Source: Vanilla planifolia (Eukaryota; Streptophyta; Magnoliopsida; Asparagales; Orchidaceae). Taken from it: a stretch of 64,000 nucleotides of DNA. Both the position numbers and the translations under genes were made by a program. The notes under the pieces were generated by a model. The model was not told the origin of the DNA and ran no database searches. It worked only from the letters and a program-made list of their open reading frames with translations. This document shows, one piece after another, positions 25,241 to 36,678 of the stretch. The DNA lies in assembly GCA_023846275.1 (NCBI GenBank), contig CM043869.1:15657501-15721500 (forward strand), written 5' to 3'. How positions within the stretch are numbered: position 1 is the first letter of the stretch; each line of letters opens with the position of its first letter.

Positions 25241-26399
25241 ACTACTTAGATCTTTTCTCTTCACTAGACATATCTAGATCATTATCTTAGTTTTATTCAT
25301 TAGAAGATTTATTTCTTCTTCTATGATTGTTATTTTTTTATAGATATCTTAGTTGAATTCATTAGAAAGATTATTATGTTTTTTATAGTTCTTACCTCTC
25401 TTAGAGTTTTCTTTTTCTAATTCATTCGGTGTAGTACTTCAACTTCTATTATACATTTCTCTTCTAGAATTTAGTTTATACTATTGATTTAATAAGATTT
25501 GTCCAACCATCTGGATAAGTTGGACTATTGATTGAGATATTTCTATCATGGGGTCTTAGTTTATGTTTTGTCCTTAGTTTTGGATTTATTCTTAACTTTG
25601 ATTTATTATTTAATAAGACTTACTAGATCTTGTGCTATAAAATAATGTCAGATATCTTTTTTCTTTTTATATGTTTTTTTAAAAACTTATGAAAGTAAAG
25701 TGGTACCAGCTATGAACCAACAAAGCTTATAATAGGTATGCTTTGTGAAAAAAAGCGAGTGATGAGGATCCTGTTTATGCTAAACCACCTCCTAGATAGG
25801 ACTTTATAGTTCCTAAGAAAGATGGTGTGGAGTCGTCGTACCAACTCCTAAGACAAATTTTATCTAAAATTGGTTAGGAGTTCGTTAATGGATATACTAA
25901 GTAAAATGAGAAGTATTTTTTATATATATTAGGTAGAACACCATGTTTTTTGATACCAAAATGGATGCAGGACAAATTCAAACTTCTATGAGAGTATAAT
26001 TTATGGTTTACAACACTAAAGAAGCTCATTAGATTATTAAAAAAATATGAATAGATGATATGCACTAATTAGGGTTAAGTGATATGTGTAATATTTTAGA
26101 ATTATTTAAAGATTAACTTTGAAAGTTATAGTATGGATTACTAAGTGGAGTAGATGATAACATATTAAACATTAAGTATAAAGTTTTACATAATAGTTTT
26201 TGTGAAATATAGTTTCATATATATAAAATAAAGAATTTAAAGACAAACTCTATTTGGAGTATTTTAGTAGAAGAAATGACAACTTTAGTTATAGATTACT
26301 ACCTAAAAAATAAAATTTATTGAAAGATAACACATTTTTTGTGATGATGTTTTAAAGTTTTATTGGTGTTGGTGTTTCGAGCATTAAAGATCGAAAAAG

Positions 26400-27492
26400 G
26401 GTGATAAGATGGCGGTTTGAGTTAATGGGAAAGCTTGGCTTAAAAGGGTAACAAGATAGTATGTTAGAATTTAAAACTTTTTTGTGGAGCATGGTAGTTT
26501 GCTGATTAAATCAAGAAAGTAAAATGGTAGGTGAAGACTTATTCCTATTAGAGAAAGTAAAAATTTGTTTGGTTGTTGGCTCTTTGGTGAAATGTCTCTC
26601 ACTTTCTATTGTTATCCCTTACAAGGGTTTGTTGATTGTCGACTCTCTTGGTGGAAGATTTTTCACCTTTGATCCTTGTCCCTTACAAGGGGAGGGGAAG
26701 TTGGAATTTTTTCAACTAAAGTTGGGTATACACTTTATTCACACAGGTGGAAGCAGCACACAAATAATTTTTTTCATTCTATTTTATTTTTCATCTTCTT
26801 TACAACTTGGTGAGAATCCCTATTTATAAAGGCCTCGATGATACAATTGTAATTTATTAACTTAAAAATATAAAAACTTATTTTAAAATATCAAATTATA
26901 TATTTTGAAATTTTAAAGAATATTTTAGAATTTTAATTTTCAACATAAATTATAAAAGAGATATTCTAAATAAAAATTAACTTGAAAACTTATAAAATTA
27001 ATTAAATTAAGCAATTCCAAATGAGCTATGCATTTTGGGCAATGGTAATAATGAGCAGTGAAATGATGGTCGACAAAACGACAAGGTGCAATCAGTGTGG
27101 TGCAAGCAGAGCTTCCTATCCAAATTTTGGTTAAATGTGGGTCTTATGAAATAGTGCGGGTCAGCAAGGCCTGGTGGGTCGATCGACGTGGGTCATCGTG
27201 TGTTAGAGTAGGTCGAGCTGATCGTTGTAGGTGATGGGTTGGCATGGGTTGAACGAATCAACAAGGTTATCAGGTCAATGTGTTTCACACGAGTGTGAGA
27301 GCCAACTTGGGCAACGACTTGGCTATAGACGGCAATAGTAATAGCGAAAGATGACAACAAAAACAGTAAAAAGCTCAATTTTAAGTATTTTTTGAAGTAC
27401 TTTTCAACAAAAGTTTATGCCAACAAATTTTTGGAACTAGTGCAATGCCTAAGGTATGTGTTTATGAGCTAACATAAAATGCTCCTATGTCA
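26400..27492 (-). repeat. 5' LTR of the minus-strand gypsy element (inner end approximate)
   Basis: The start at 27492 (TGACATAGGAGC on the minus strand) is fixed by similarity to the 3' LTR start and by the junction with the U2-like sequence. A TATA box and a downstream AATAAA lie within it. The inner boundary was not found; no clear primer binding site is visible before gag. Confidence 0.6.
26819..26830 (-). promoter_or_regulatory. LTR TATA box
   Basis: The minus strand reads CCTTTATAAATAGG about 670 bp into the LTR, followed about 85 bases later by TGAATAAAGTG (26728-26738), a likely polyadenylation signal. TATA then AATAAA is the usual LTR layout and supports the minus orientation. Confidence 0.6.
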
Positions 27493-27564
27493 CAATGTTT
27501 CAAATATTAAATGAAAAGAGCAAAAAACTATACTTTATCTTATCCAAAAGGTCTAGAAAGGTAT
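27493..27564 (-). pseudogene. U2 snRNA-like sequence, nt 1-~72, interrupted by an LTR
   Basis: Minus strand from 27564: ATACCTTTCTAGACCTTTTG then GATAAGATAAAGTATAG and CTCTTTTCATTTAATATTTG, closely following the 5' end of U2 snRNA (ATACCTTTCTCGGCCTTTTG, the branch-point-pairing region and the SM-proximal stem). Changes hit the normally invariant GTAGTA pairing segment. Similarity ends exactly where the gypsy LTR begins (27492). No plant snRNA upstream sequence element is visible, so it is a pseudogene. Confidence 0.75.
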
Positions 27565-29299
27565 ACATCATACATTATTTTCAGTCAATCAGACCTATCA
27601 AATATTTCATGCATTGGCAAGTCATAATGTAAAATAAAAACTCAAGGGAAATCTAAACAAAATGAAATTTTTTACGTAACGTGAGATTGAAGGGATGACA
27701 TGGACAACAAAAGGAAAAATTAAAGCAACATCACTATTATTGGAATACATGAAGAAACACATAATATATTTGAAAGAATAAAAATTTCATAGCTAAAATG
27801 AACTTAAAGGTGTTACCAAGTATAACCAAGAGCTTACAAGATATAGGAGTCTAGATGATGTAAAAAATGTAGAAATAACTTAATATGACAATGCAAATAT
27901 TGAATGCTTTGGGAACTCTTTATTTGATACACTTAGATGATCCTGAAATTATTTTTCATGTAACAAAAAAAATATCTTCTTATATGTAGAATGTAAAGTC
28001 GTGAGACTCTCAAATGGTTTATAAATGATTCTGCAAGTTCATCATCCTATTCTTATTATTCTGTATAGATTGATAAATCCCACCAAAGCACTCCAATGAC
28101 TCCCCCAATGGCTATAAGCAATTTCATAATTTCAATCAAACTAATCATTGTAGGATTTTATTACTAGACATACATAAAAAATGGTGAATCATATGTAATC
28201 CTTGGGTGACAGCATGTGGTGCAAAGTAGTACAACATGATCTGGTGCCGCATAACCATAGTTGCACGTTGTAGTGCAATGCAGGATGCAAGGCGTGGAGT
28301 TCATGTTCATATACATACTATCCATCAGAGTACTTCTCAAATTATACATGTTGTATTATATAATAATAATTAATATACCATATGTTATCCTTTAAATATA
28401 GATATATGAAGGCAAAGTTTATTACATATTATTTGCCAAAATCCACGTTTTGGACATTGAACCAAAGAGTATTGTACGAAATAAACATGTATACTTTAAT
28501 ACTTTTAGGTTTTAAAATAACACAAATTTGAATAATTTAAAATATAATTTTGTATGTGATGCATTCAAACGAATTAAAATAAAATGTGTAAATTTTATAG
28601 GTTAATTCAAGTCTCAATTTCATTCTAAGATTTATAAAATATTGAAATCAAAACATTTTCCTCTTACTTTTTTTATGTTAAATTGATTATAAAACTAAGT
28701 CATAAATTTGAAATTATAATTAATAAGTTTTATATGTTTCTTATGACTTTTATGAACAATATCAATTAAATTTTCCTACATGATATGCAATGTACTATAA
28801 GATCAAATATTACATAGATGTAATTTGTGTGTATGTAAGCTCTTTAAAATTAACATAAATATCAAAAAAATATTTTGACACAAGTTTTTAGAAAGTAAAA
28901 ATCTCTTTTCTCAAAAGTTATGAACTCATACATGCCATTACAATTGCTTGTTCATCTTTTTATGTGCTTGAAGCTTGGTGACGATTAGGCAATTTGAATA
29001 CTTTCTAATTACGTGATAGCTGATCTCTAAGTCATTTAATTTTGATGTAACCTAAAGAACATGCTAAGTAAACTAATTAAGTCACCACGATAAACACTTA
29101 AAGGATTTGTTAGTATCAAAATTAAATATTGTCTTTTGGCTCGCACGATTTAAAAAATTAAATTGTCATCAAACTAAAAAATAATAAAATATTACAAAAC
29201 AATAATAACAATGAAAATATGTGAGAAGATGTATCGAAACTAAATTAAATTCATTAAGTCTCATAAACCAATTACGTCCTTATAACATTCATTAATACA
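27565..29299. repeat. Duplicated block around the unit boundary (pairs with 62526-64000 and partly 5.8-6.2 kb)
   Basis: Collinear with 62526-63990: 'gttaccaagtataa' (27817/62785), 'tgcaagttcatcatc'-like (28031/63007), 'gcaatgcaggatgcaagg'-like (28272/63252), 'gtgcttgaagcttg' (28967/63959). The part 27817-28070 and 29220-29300 also matches 5813-6260. No gene is recognised inside. Confidence 0.8.
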
Positions 29300-30430
29300 A
29301 ATAAGCTCAATAAAGCCTTTATTTTGACCCCTATTTGAGATCTTATTCATAGCCTATGACAAAATTGAACTACTTGCAATCTAGACTCTATTGAATTTTC
29401 TTGAAGTTATACTTTTGATGGAACTTCTCTACATCACTTTCTCTTTCAAATCATTATTAAAAAATTTAGATTTCATATCAAGTTGATATACTTTTAAGTT
29501 TAAATGAGCAATTAAGGCTCTAATATTTCTTACTATTTCCACTAACTTCAAACTTTCACTCTTTTGGATTGCATGCAGTTTCTCTTTTATTGTAGGTTTC
29601 CATCTTGGTGTTTTCCATACTTTCTCGTAATCCATTGGATCATAAATAAATAAGATGATCATATGTGACAAATATTTCTCATTTAAAATCCATCTTTTCA
29701 TGGAAGTAAGTTGTCAACATTTCCTAACTTAATAGATTGGAGTTAGCTTAAATACTACAAATTGGAGATCAAGAGTTTGAATTTATGCCCACATCTATTA
29801 AAACTAAATTAACTTCTAATGGAAAGAAAACTTTTGGCATTTCTCAAACTTACTATAGTTCTAACATGTTACTTCTTAAAATACTATATCTCTATTTATG
29901 AAAAAATTGCCATTGATTGCATCATGCAACCTACGTGCCTTTTGGTTGTGGTTATTGCCAATAGAAATTCTCCTTTATAACTTTTCGTCAAGCTTGATCA
30001 AAACATAAACCATATAGTGAATAATTTCTTAAGTGACTAACTATTGATTTCTTACCCTTCCAAGCTGCAAATTGTGCTATATAAAAAATATATACGACTA
30101 TTGCAATTTCTTTTACCAAATGATATATTCAAAAGTCTATTTGATTTCATCAAGCTTCTTGTCATTTCAATCACAATTCAAAAGTCATGGTTTCCTTACA
30201 AAAGATTATAAATTATCAAATAAAAGTTTAGTATGTTTATCCATGTAAAACGTTTTAGTAAAACATCTGCTTTACAACCATGACTTTAAACCTTTTTAAA
30301 TCTTCTAAGCTCTTCTTTAGAATTTTAAAGAAGAAGCATAACTTATGTGAATATTATCTTATGTAAATAACAAGAATTTGTGATTTCCACCAAAGAACTC
30401 AACATTCATAGGTTCATATAAGTCAATTAC
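29300..30430 (-). pseudogene. Degenerate copia pol remnant (integrase to RT), copy 2
   Basis: The best part is an open 90-codon stretch at 29429-29701 (minus): DPMDYEKVWKTPRWKPTIKE, KLHAIQKSESLKLVEI, then NLKVYQLDMKSKFFNNDLKE, which follows the copia RT N-terminus including the 'YQLDVKSAFLNG' box. At 30362-30424 the minus strand reads DLYEPMNVEFFGGNHKFLLFT in one frame, the integrase start. It is the same remnant as 6290-7520. Confidence 0.75.
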
Positions 30431-31815
30431 AACTTCTCCATCACTTGCTAAAACATTTTTTTTTATTTTGTTTTTCATAATTGCAATTTTCATGCAAATT
30501 AATATAACACATTTAAGTTAAACAAAAATAATATCACTTTCGTTTTTCAAGCCTAGTATTGCATAATTAATTTGCTTATCAAATGATCTTATTTGGCGAA
30601 AATTGTAGGCACTTTATACAAATAATCATATATAAATTTATTACTACACATATTTTGAATTTCAAACTCACAAAAAACAATTGAAGTTTCATAGCGATTA
30701 ACTTTGATAAATTTTAAAAATTGAACTTTAATATTTCGTATACATATTTCGATGTAAATGAAATTTTTATTTTTGAAACGCAAAATCATGCATCATTTGC
30801 TGAATATATGATAATGCATTATTATCTTCCTTATCCTCCTTTTATCATTGTTCTTTATTTGGATCAATATATTCGTTTCCAACATATCTTACAACTCTTG
30901 AGATTTTAAAAAAAAAAAAATTTTGCTGGTTCAATACACACACTTCGCAACATAAAAAAGAAGAAAAACATTGAGAAATTATATTAATTAGTTTCTACGG
31001 AGAATAACTGCTTCTTCAAATGCTCGAACCTTGTATCCAACGTTGATACTTGAATAGAGAAATAAACTATACCGAGAATGGTTTAGTACAGAAAGAGAAA
31101 AAAAAAAAAAAAATCGGATCTAAATGCACGAAAATAACTTTTGGTGAATATTTGATGCTTCAAAATTTTAGACAACCATTGCTGTTGTCGAATAGAAGTT
31201 TAACGGAAAGAGCAAAGATGCTTAGCACGGTCCAATTTATTGAAGATTTTGAATGCAGAAAAATTCTGCTGCTTTTGAATTCTAAAAGTTCAATGGATGA
31301 AAGAAGGATTATCCGAGGTCTCTGATGCTTCTGAGACCATAAAAACAGAGCTTTTGTGATAAAAATAAACTTTACCATGATATCACCACGTTAGAATTAA
31401 AAACAAAGGCACATTAAAGAATTAACCAAAGCTATGTTCTAATCAAGGCAGCAGCATTTTATGCTAGACTTTTCGGTTGTGGCGGAGCCATAATGATTAT
31501 TGTACAATCCATCTTGAGATTATTAACTTGAAATTTAAGTTCGATTCTAAAATCTTGTTGCTCGACAGATTACATAATAAGTTATCATTCAAACTTCATT
31601 ATTAAATATACTCAGAGAAAGTACAATGCTCTATCAAAATGCATTACTGTGAATTTTGAGTGTTTTTCAAAAGAATTTGAAAAAAAAAAAACTGCTTGCA
31701 TCACAACTGTGATTCTATCCTGTGGAGTTTGAAAGCATCGGTCCTAATAAGGTGGCCAAACAAACCCTAAACCTTTTTCTTATTCAACATAGGCCCTTAT
31801 GGGTCCACAGTGCAC
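30431..31815. other. Noncoding part of the duplicated block
   Basis: Similar to about 7200-7850. It contains a telo-box (31762-31773) also present in copy 1 and an A-run of 14-16 bases near 31100. The overlapping open stretches at 31050-31378 are shadows of low-complexity DNA. Confidence 0.5.
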
Positions 31816-31949
31816 CTAGACATGTTTCAGCAAGATCGCAGCCAAAGTTATTCCCAACGTAGGGATGATCTTTGGCTGTAAGTTGTCATCACTGGTAGAT
31901 TCCATGCTTTCTCCATGTACAGAGCTGGGATGTTGGCTAGATGCAAATG
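31816..31949 (-). pseudogene. Conserved reading frame, copy 2, downstream part
   Basis: Reads FASSQHPSSVHGESMEST then SDDNLQPKIIPTLGIT and ends at TAG (31818-31816). Its upstream part, MLSDEGTVILET, lies 4.7 kb away at 36678-36645, on the other side of the copia element. Across the restored target site the frame is continuous and parallels 7855-8010. See that entry for possible identity. Confidence 0.5.
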
Positions 31950-32243
31950 TGTGAGCAAACTTTAAGCGTTTGATTAGCACTTTTTAAGTGCTTGTTAGTA
32001 TTTTTTTAGTATAGTTAGCATATTTTAAGTATTTTGTTAATTTGTTAAGTATTTTTAGGAAACAAACTTTCGAATTAAGAGGAATTATTTAGGGAATTGG
32101 TTATATTTTTTTACTATAAATAGATGTAAGTGTTGCTTTGTAAATATGCATTCATGAATGAAAAGTTCATAATTTCTTTCTTCCCTCACCTTAAGGATTT
32201 TTACTGTCATTTTCAAATTTCTCCCAATATTTTATTTCCATCA
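31950..32243 (+). repeat. 5' LTR of the copia element
   Basis: Starts TGTGAGCAAAC, ends TTTCCATCA, 294 bp. A TATA box (TATAAATA) lies at 32115-32122. Compared with the 3' LTR it lacks a 21-bp segment near its start, where short 'cttttt-aag-tgtttgttag' units are repeated. Confidence 0.93.
32115..32122 (+). promoter_or_regulatory. TATA box in copia 5' LTR
   Basis: TATAAATA, about 165 bp into the LTR. The 3' LTR has TATAAATA at 36511-36518 at the matching place. Confidence 0.6.
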
Positions 32244-32246
32244 AAG

Positions 32247-32258
32247 TGGTATCAGAGA
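32247..32258 (+). other. Primer binding site (initiator Met-tRNA)
   Basis: TGGTATCAGAGA three bases after the 5' LTR. Confidence 0.85.
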
Positions 32259-32323
32259 TTAGAGAAGAAGATCAAATACTACAGTGTTAAAGGGAGAAGA
32301 GTAGAGATATTTTTTCATTGAAA

Positions 32324-35300
32324 ATGTCTGGAATTATGCAACAGATCGTTCCCAGATTGATGAACGACAATTATGATAATTGGTGCACTCAATTTAAAGC
32401 CTTTCTTGGTTCGCAAGGCCTTTGGGAGATTGTTATTGATGGCTTTGACGAATCAGATGCTACTGAAGCGGAGAAGAAACTGTTGAAAGAAAATCAGAAA
32501 AAAGACAAAAATGCATTGTTCTTGATATATCAAGGAGTTGATGAAGCCACTTTTGAGAAAGTGGCAGAAGCGACTACAAGCAAAGAAGTTTGGAATAAAC
32601 TCAACACAATCTTCAAAGGTGTTGAACGTGTGAAGCGTGTACGTCTTCAAATCCTTAGAGGTGATTTTGAGCAATCAAAGATGAATGAAAATGAGACTAT
32701 CTCAGATTATGTCTCACGCTTGATTGCTATTATGAATTTGATAAAGAGAAATGGAGAACAAATCGACGATGTACGTGTCATTGAAAAGGTACTTTGTTCT
32801 TTAACTCCTATGTTTGAACACGTAGTAACAGCAATTGAAGAATCTAAAGATATATGTAGTTTATCTATTGAATAGCTAATGGGTTCTTTACAAGTGCATG
32901 AGCAAAGACTAAAGAAAAAAGCTGCAATTGCACCTATTGATCAAGCATTAGAATCAAAATTGAATTTGAAAGAAGACAATACCTTGAAGAAAGAGAATTC
33001 AAATTCAAGAGAAAGAGGACGAGGTTTATATCAAGAACGTGGAAGAGGTCATTTCCAAAACAGAACTCAACAGAAATTTAATCAAACTTACACTCAACAT
33101 GGGCATAGAAGAAATAATGCTTCGCGAGGTCGAGGACAAGGTAGAAATATTGAATGTTACAATTGCCATAAGTTTGGTCATTATGCTTCTGATTGTTGGC
33201 ATAAAAATAATTAATCAAACTATACTGAAACATCACAAGAAGAGTCAATTTCTTTATTGGCTAAAAAAGAGGGTAATAAAAGAGAAGATGTTTGGTTTCT
33301 TGATTCAGGAGCAAGCAACCATATGTGTGGAAATAGGCATTTATTTGATACAATTAAAAATGTGCAAGCAAGTGTGAGTCTTGGAGACTCATCAAAATTG
33401 AAAGTTGAACGCAAAGGTAATATAAAACTTTATAAAGAGAATGGCCTTCCAATTATTATTTCAGATGCATATTTTATTCCTGATATGAAAAGTAATATTC
33501 TTAGTCTCGAGTAATTGATTGAGAAAGGATATATTATACATATGGAGAATGGTTATCTTCTTTTGCAAAATTCAAAATGAAGGAATATTACTAAAGTGAA
33601 GATATCGACAAATCGTATTTTTTCTCTTCAATTAAAGTCAACAAGTGAAGTTTGCTATCTTGGGCATCTTTCAAATGATTCTTTGAAATGACATCTAAGG
33701 TATGGTCATCTTAACTTTGAAGGTTTGAAATTATTGGCAAAAGAAAGAATGGTGAAAGGTCTTCCTTTATTGTATGGTCCAAATCATATATGTGAAGTTT
33801 GTATACTTAGAAAGCAACATCGTCTACCATTTCAAAAGAATAATACTTGGAGAACTAAAAGACCATTGCAACTTATTCATACAGATATTTGTGGTCTATT
33901 GGTGTCATTATCTAATGGAGGTAACAAATATTTTATTACTTTCATAGATGATTTTAGTAGAAAAATGTGGACATATTTTATTAAGAAGAAATCTGTTGCT
34001 ATCTCCATATTTAAAGAGTTCAAATGTAAGGTTGAAAAAGAGAGTAGGTTATTCATTCAATGCCTTAGATCTGATAGAGGTGGTGAGTATACTTCAAATA
34101 AATTTATTCAATTATGTAAGCAAGAAGGCATACGACATCACCTTATCACAAGTTATACTCCATAACAAAATGGAGTGGCTGAAAAGAGAAATCGTATTAT
34201 CCTTAATATGATAAGGACAATGATAAAAGAGAGGAATATGCCAAAAGAATTTTGGACAGAAGCATTTGCATGTTAAACTTATTTGTTGAATCGATGTCCT
34301 ACTAAGGCTGTACGTTATATAACTCCACAAGAAGCTTGGAGTGGATATACACAAAGTGTTTCTCATTTTCGAATATTTGGTTGCATTGCATATGCACAGG
34401 TACCTAATGCAATAAGGAAGAAATTAGATGATAAAGGTAAAAAATACATATTCATTGGGTATAACGAGGAGTCAAAAGCCTACAAGCTCTACAAGCCTTT
34501 AACCAAAAATGTATTTATTAGTCGTGATGTTGTGTTTGTAGAAGAAGATACTTGGAAGTGGACGGAAGAGAAGGAAGACAAAACTATCACACTTGAGCAA
34601 GAAGAAGAAATTCAAATTCAACAAACTCATGATTTGAATTATCCAACAAGCTCTCCCTCAAGATTAACAATTATGCAAAAGAAAGCACATTCTATTAACT
34701 CAAGCAAAAAGATGAAAAGTTTACAAGAGATATAGGAGCAAACTTCTCAGTATTCTAACTTATTCTATTATTTTGCTGATAATGAACCTATTTCTTTTGA
34801 TGAAATAGTATAGGATATAAATTGGCAAAAAGCTATGGATGAAGAAATAGCATCTATAAAAAAGAATAATACATAAGAGTTGGTTGATCTCCCTCCTCAA
34901 AAGAAACCTATAGGAGTGAAATGGGTTTACAAGATCAAGTATAAAACAGATGGAACAGTGGATAGATACAAGGCAAGACTTGTGGCAAAAGGCTTTAAGC
35001 AAAAATATGGTATAGACTACAACGAGGTATTTGCTCCAGTTGCTCGATTTGATACAATGAAGTTGATTTTAGCACTTGCAGCACATCATGGATGGAAGGT
35101 ATGTCAACTTGATGTTAATTCTATATTTTTGAATGGAGTTTTAGAAGAAGAAGTTTATATCGATCAACCTGAAGGTTACAAAATTGTGGGTGATCCACAT
35201 AAAGTTTATCGTTTGAAAAAGGCTTTATATGGATTGAAACAAGCACCAAGAGCATTGAATACCAAGATTGATGGATATCTTCAACAACAAGGATTCCAAA

Positions 35301-36314
35301 AATGTCCATTTGAGCATGCATTTTACATTAAGATAACTCAAAATAATATTCTTATAGTTTGTCTTTATGTAGATGATTTGCTTTATATATGAAATTCTTT
35401 TGAATTGTTTCAAGAATTCAAAAGAACTATACAGCATGAATTTGATATGACAGATAATGGTAAAATGTCATACTTTCTTGGTTTGGAAGTAAAGCAAATG
35501 AAAACTGGAATCCAAATCTCTCAAAAAAGATATGCTATTGAACTTCTAAAGAGGTTTAGAATGGAAGATTATAAATCAGTGGCAACACCACTTGATGTGA
35601 GAGTGAAAATAAGTAAAGAAGAAGGAAACAGTATTGACTCTACTTTATTTAAAAGTCTTGTAGGTAGTCTTCATTACCTCACTATCACAAGACCTGATAT
35701 TCTATATTCTGTTGGACTCATTAGTCGATATATGGAAAATCCAAAGGAAACACATTGGATGGTTGCAAAAAAAAATACTAAGATATATTAAAGGAACACT
35801 TGATTATGGTTTGAATTTCAGTAACCAAAGTGGGTTAGATTTATGTGGTTACTCTGATAGTGATTGGGGAGGTGATATAGATGAAAGGAAGAGTACAACT
35901 GGTTATTATTTCTTCTTAGGATCATCAGTATTTATGTAGAGATTGACTAAACAAGATGTTATTGTTCTTTCAGCTTGTGAAGCAGAGTATATTGCAGCTT
36001 CATCAACAGTTTGTGAAGTAATTTGGTTACAGAATTTATTGTAGGAGTTACATCATCAATAAGAAGAACCAACAACTATATTTATTGATAATATGTCAGC
36101 CATCAAATTAGCAAAAAATCCAATTCAACATGGGAGAAGCAAGCATATCGAGACAAGGTATTATTTTCTTCATGATCATGTCAACAAGGAGACTATAAGT
36201 CTGATACATTGTAGTACTGAAGAACAAGTAGCTGATATTTTTACTAAATCGCTTGGAGTGAAGAAATTTGAAGAATTACGAGATCAATTAGGAATGAAGA
36301 TACTTCAAGTTTGA
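32324..36314 (+). pseudogene. copia gag-pol polyprotein, inactivated
   Basis: The ATG at 32324 begins MSGIMQQIVPRLMND; the TTG upstream in the same frame is not needed. Order: gag; CCHC zinc knuckle (CYNCHKFGHYASDC, 33155-33196); protease (DSGASNHMCG from 33302); GAG-pre-integrase; integrase (GGNKYFITFIDDFSRK, then RSDRGGEYTS); RT (WKVCQLDVNSIFLNG; YVDD at 35366-35377); RNase H (SDSDWGGDIDERKSTTG; SACEAEYIAAS; ADIFTKSL at the end). Gag and pol share one frame, as usual for Ty1/copia. It is broken by about fourteen in-frame stops (e.g. 32873, 33212, 33512, 33689, 34163, 34733, 35390, 35937) and one frameshift at an A-run near 35768. The catalytic YVDD is intact. Confidence 0.92.
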
Positions 36315-36324
36315 GGGGGAGTAA
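36312..36324 (+). other. Polypurine tract
   Basis: TTTGAGGGGGAGTAA lies directly before the 3' LTR; the purine run GAGGGGGAG is at 36313-36321. Confidence 0.75.
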
Positions 36325-36639
36325 TGTTAGCAAACTTTAAGCCTTTGGTTAACACTTTTTAAGTGTTTGTTAGTACTTTTTAAGGATTTGTTAGCACTTT
36401 TTTAGTATGATTAACATATTTTATGTATTTTATTAATTGGTTAAGTATTTTTAGGAAACAAAATTTCGAATTAAGAGGAATTATTTAGGGAATTGGTTAT
36501 GTTTTTTGGCTATAAATAAATGTAAGTGTTGCTTTGTAAATATGCATTCATGAATGAAAAGTTCATAGTTTCTTTCTTCCCTCACCTTAAGGCTTTTTGC
36601 TATCATTTTCAAATTTCTCCCAATATTTTATTTCCATCA
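36325..36639 (+). repeat. 3' LTR of the copia element
   Basis: Starts TGTTAGCAAAC, ends TTTCCATCA, 315 bp, matching the 5' LTR over its length. Confidence 0.93.
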
Positions 36640-36678
36640 GAATGTTTCTAAGATCACAGTGCCTTCGTCTGAAAGCAT
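36640..36678 (-). pseudogene. Conserved reading frame, copy 2, start part
   Basis: The ATG at 36678-36676 gives MLSDEGTVILET before the copia target site; the frame continues at 31949. Upstream (36679-36920) is the best-conserved noncoding part of the duplicate. Confidence 0.45.

Larger units (their letters stand above)
22890..27492 (-). mobile_element. Ty3/gypsy element, minus strand, internally deleted
   Basis: High to low coordinate: 5' LTR starting at 27492, gag and protease (25.2-23.9 kb), polypurine tract (23352-23360) and the first ~460 bp of the 3' LTR (23351 to ~22890). RT, RNase H and integrase are absent, so the element is a deletion derivative. Both LTR starts share TGAC..GAGCAT and TTAGCTCA(C/T)AAACACA. 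It is inserted into the U2-like sequence at 27493-27564; the intact relative at 62429-62525 continues across this point. Confidence 0.7.
31950..36639 (+). mobile_element. Complete but inactive Ty1/copia element
   Basis: 4,690 bp with two LTRs, Met-tRNA primer site, one gag-pol frame and polypurine tract. Flanks are aaatg (31945-31949) and gaatg (36640-36644), a 5-bp target duplication with one mismatch. The paralogous site at 7963-7984 lacks the element and reads straight through, which independently proves the insertion and its ends. The LTRs differ by roughly 20 substitutions over ~290 aligned bases plus one 21-bp indel by eye, so the element is old. Confidence 0.95.

Noticed and set aside
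25700..25725. 'gtggtaccagctatgaacc' as a primer binding site
   Set aside because: It is on the plus strand while gag, LTRs and polypurine tract there are on the minus strand, and it has mismatches to TGGTATCAGAGC.
26524..26829. 101-codon plus-strand open stretch
   Set aside because: It lies antisense inside the gypsy 5' LTR and has no motif.
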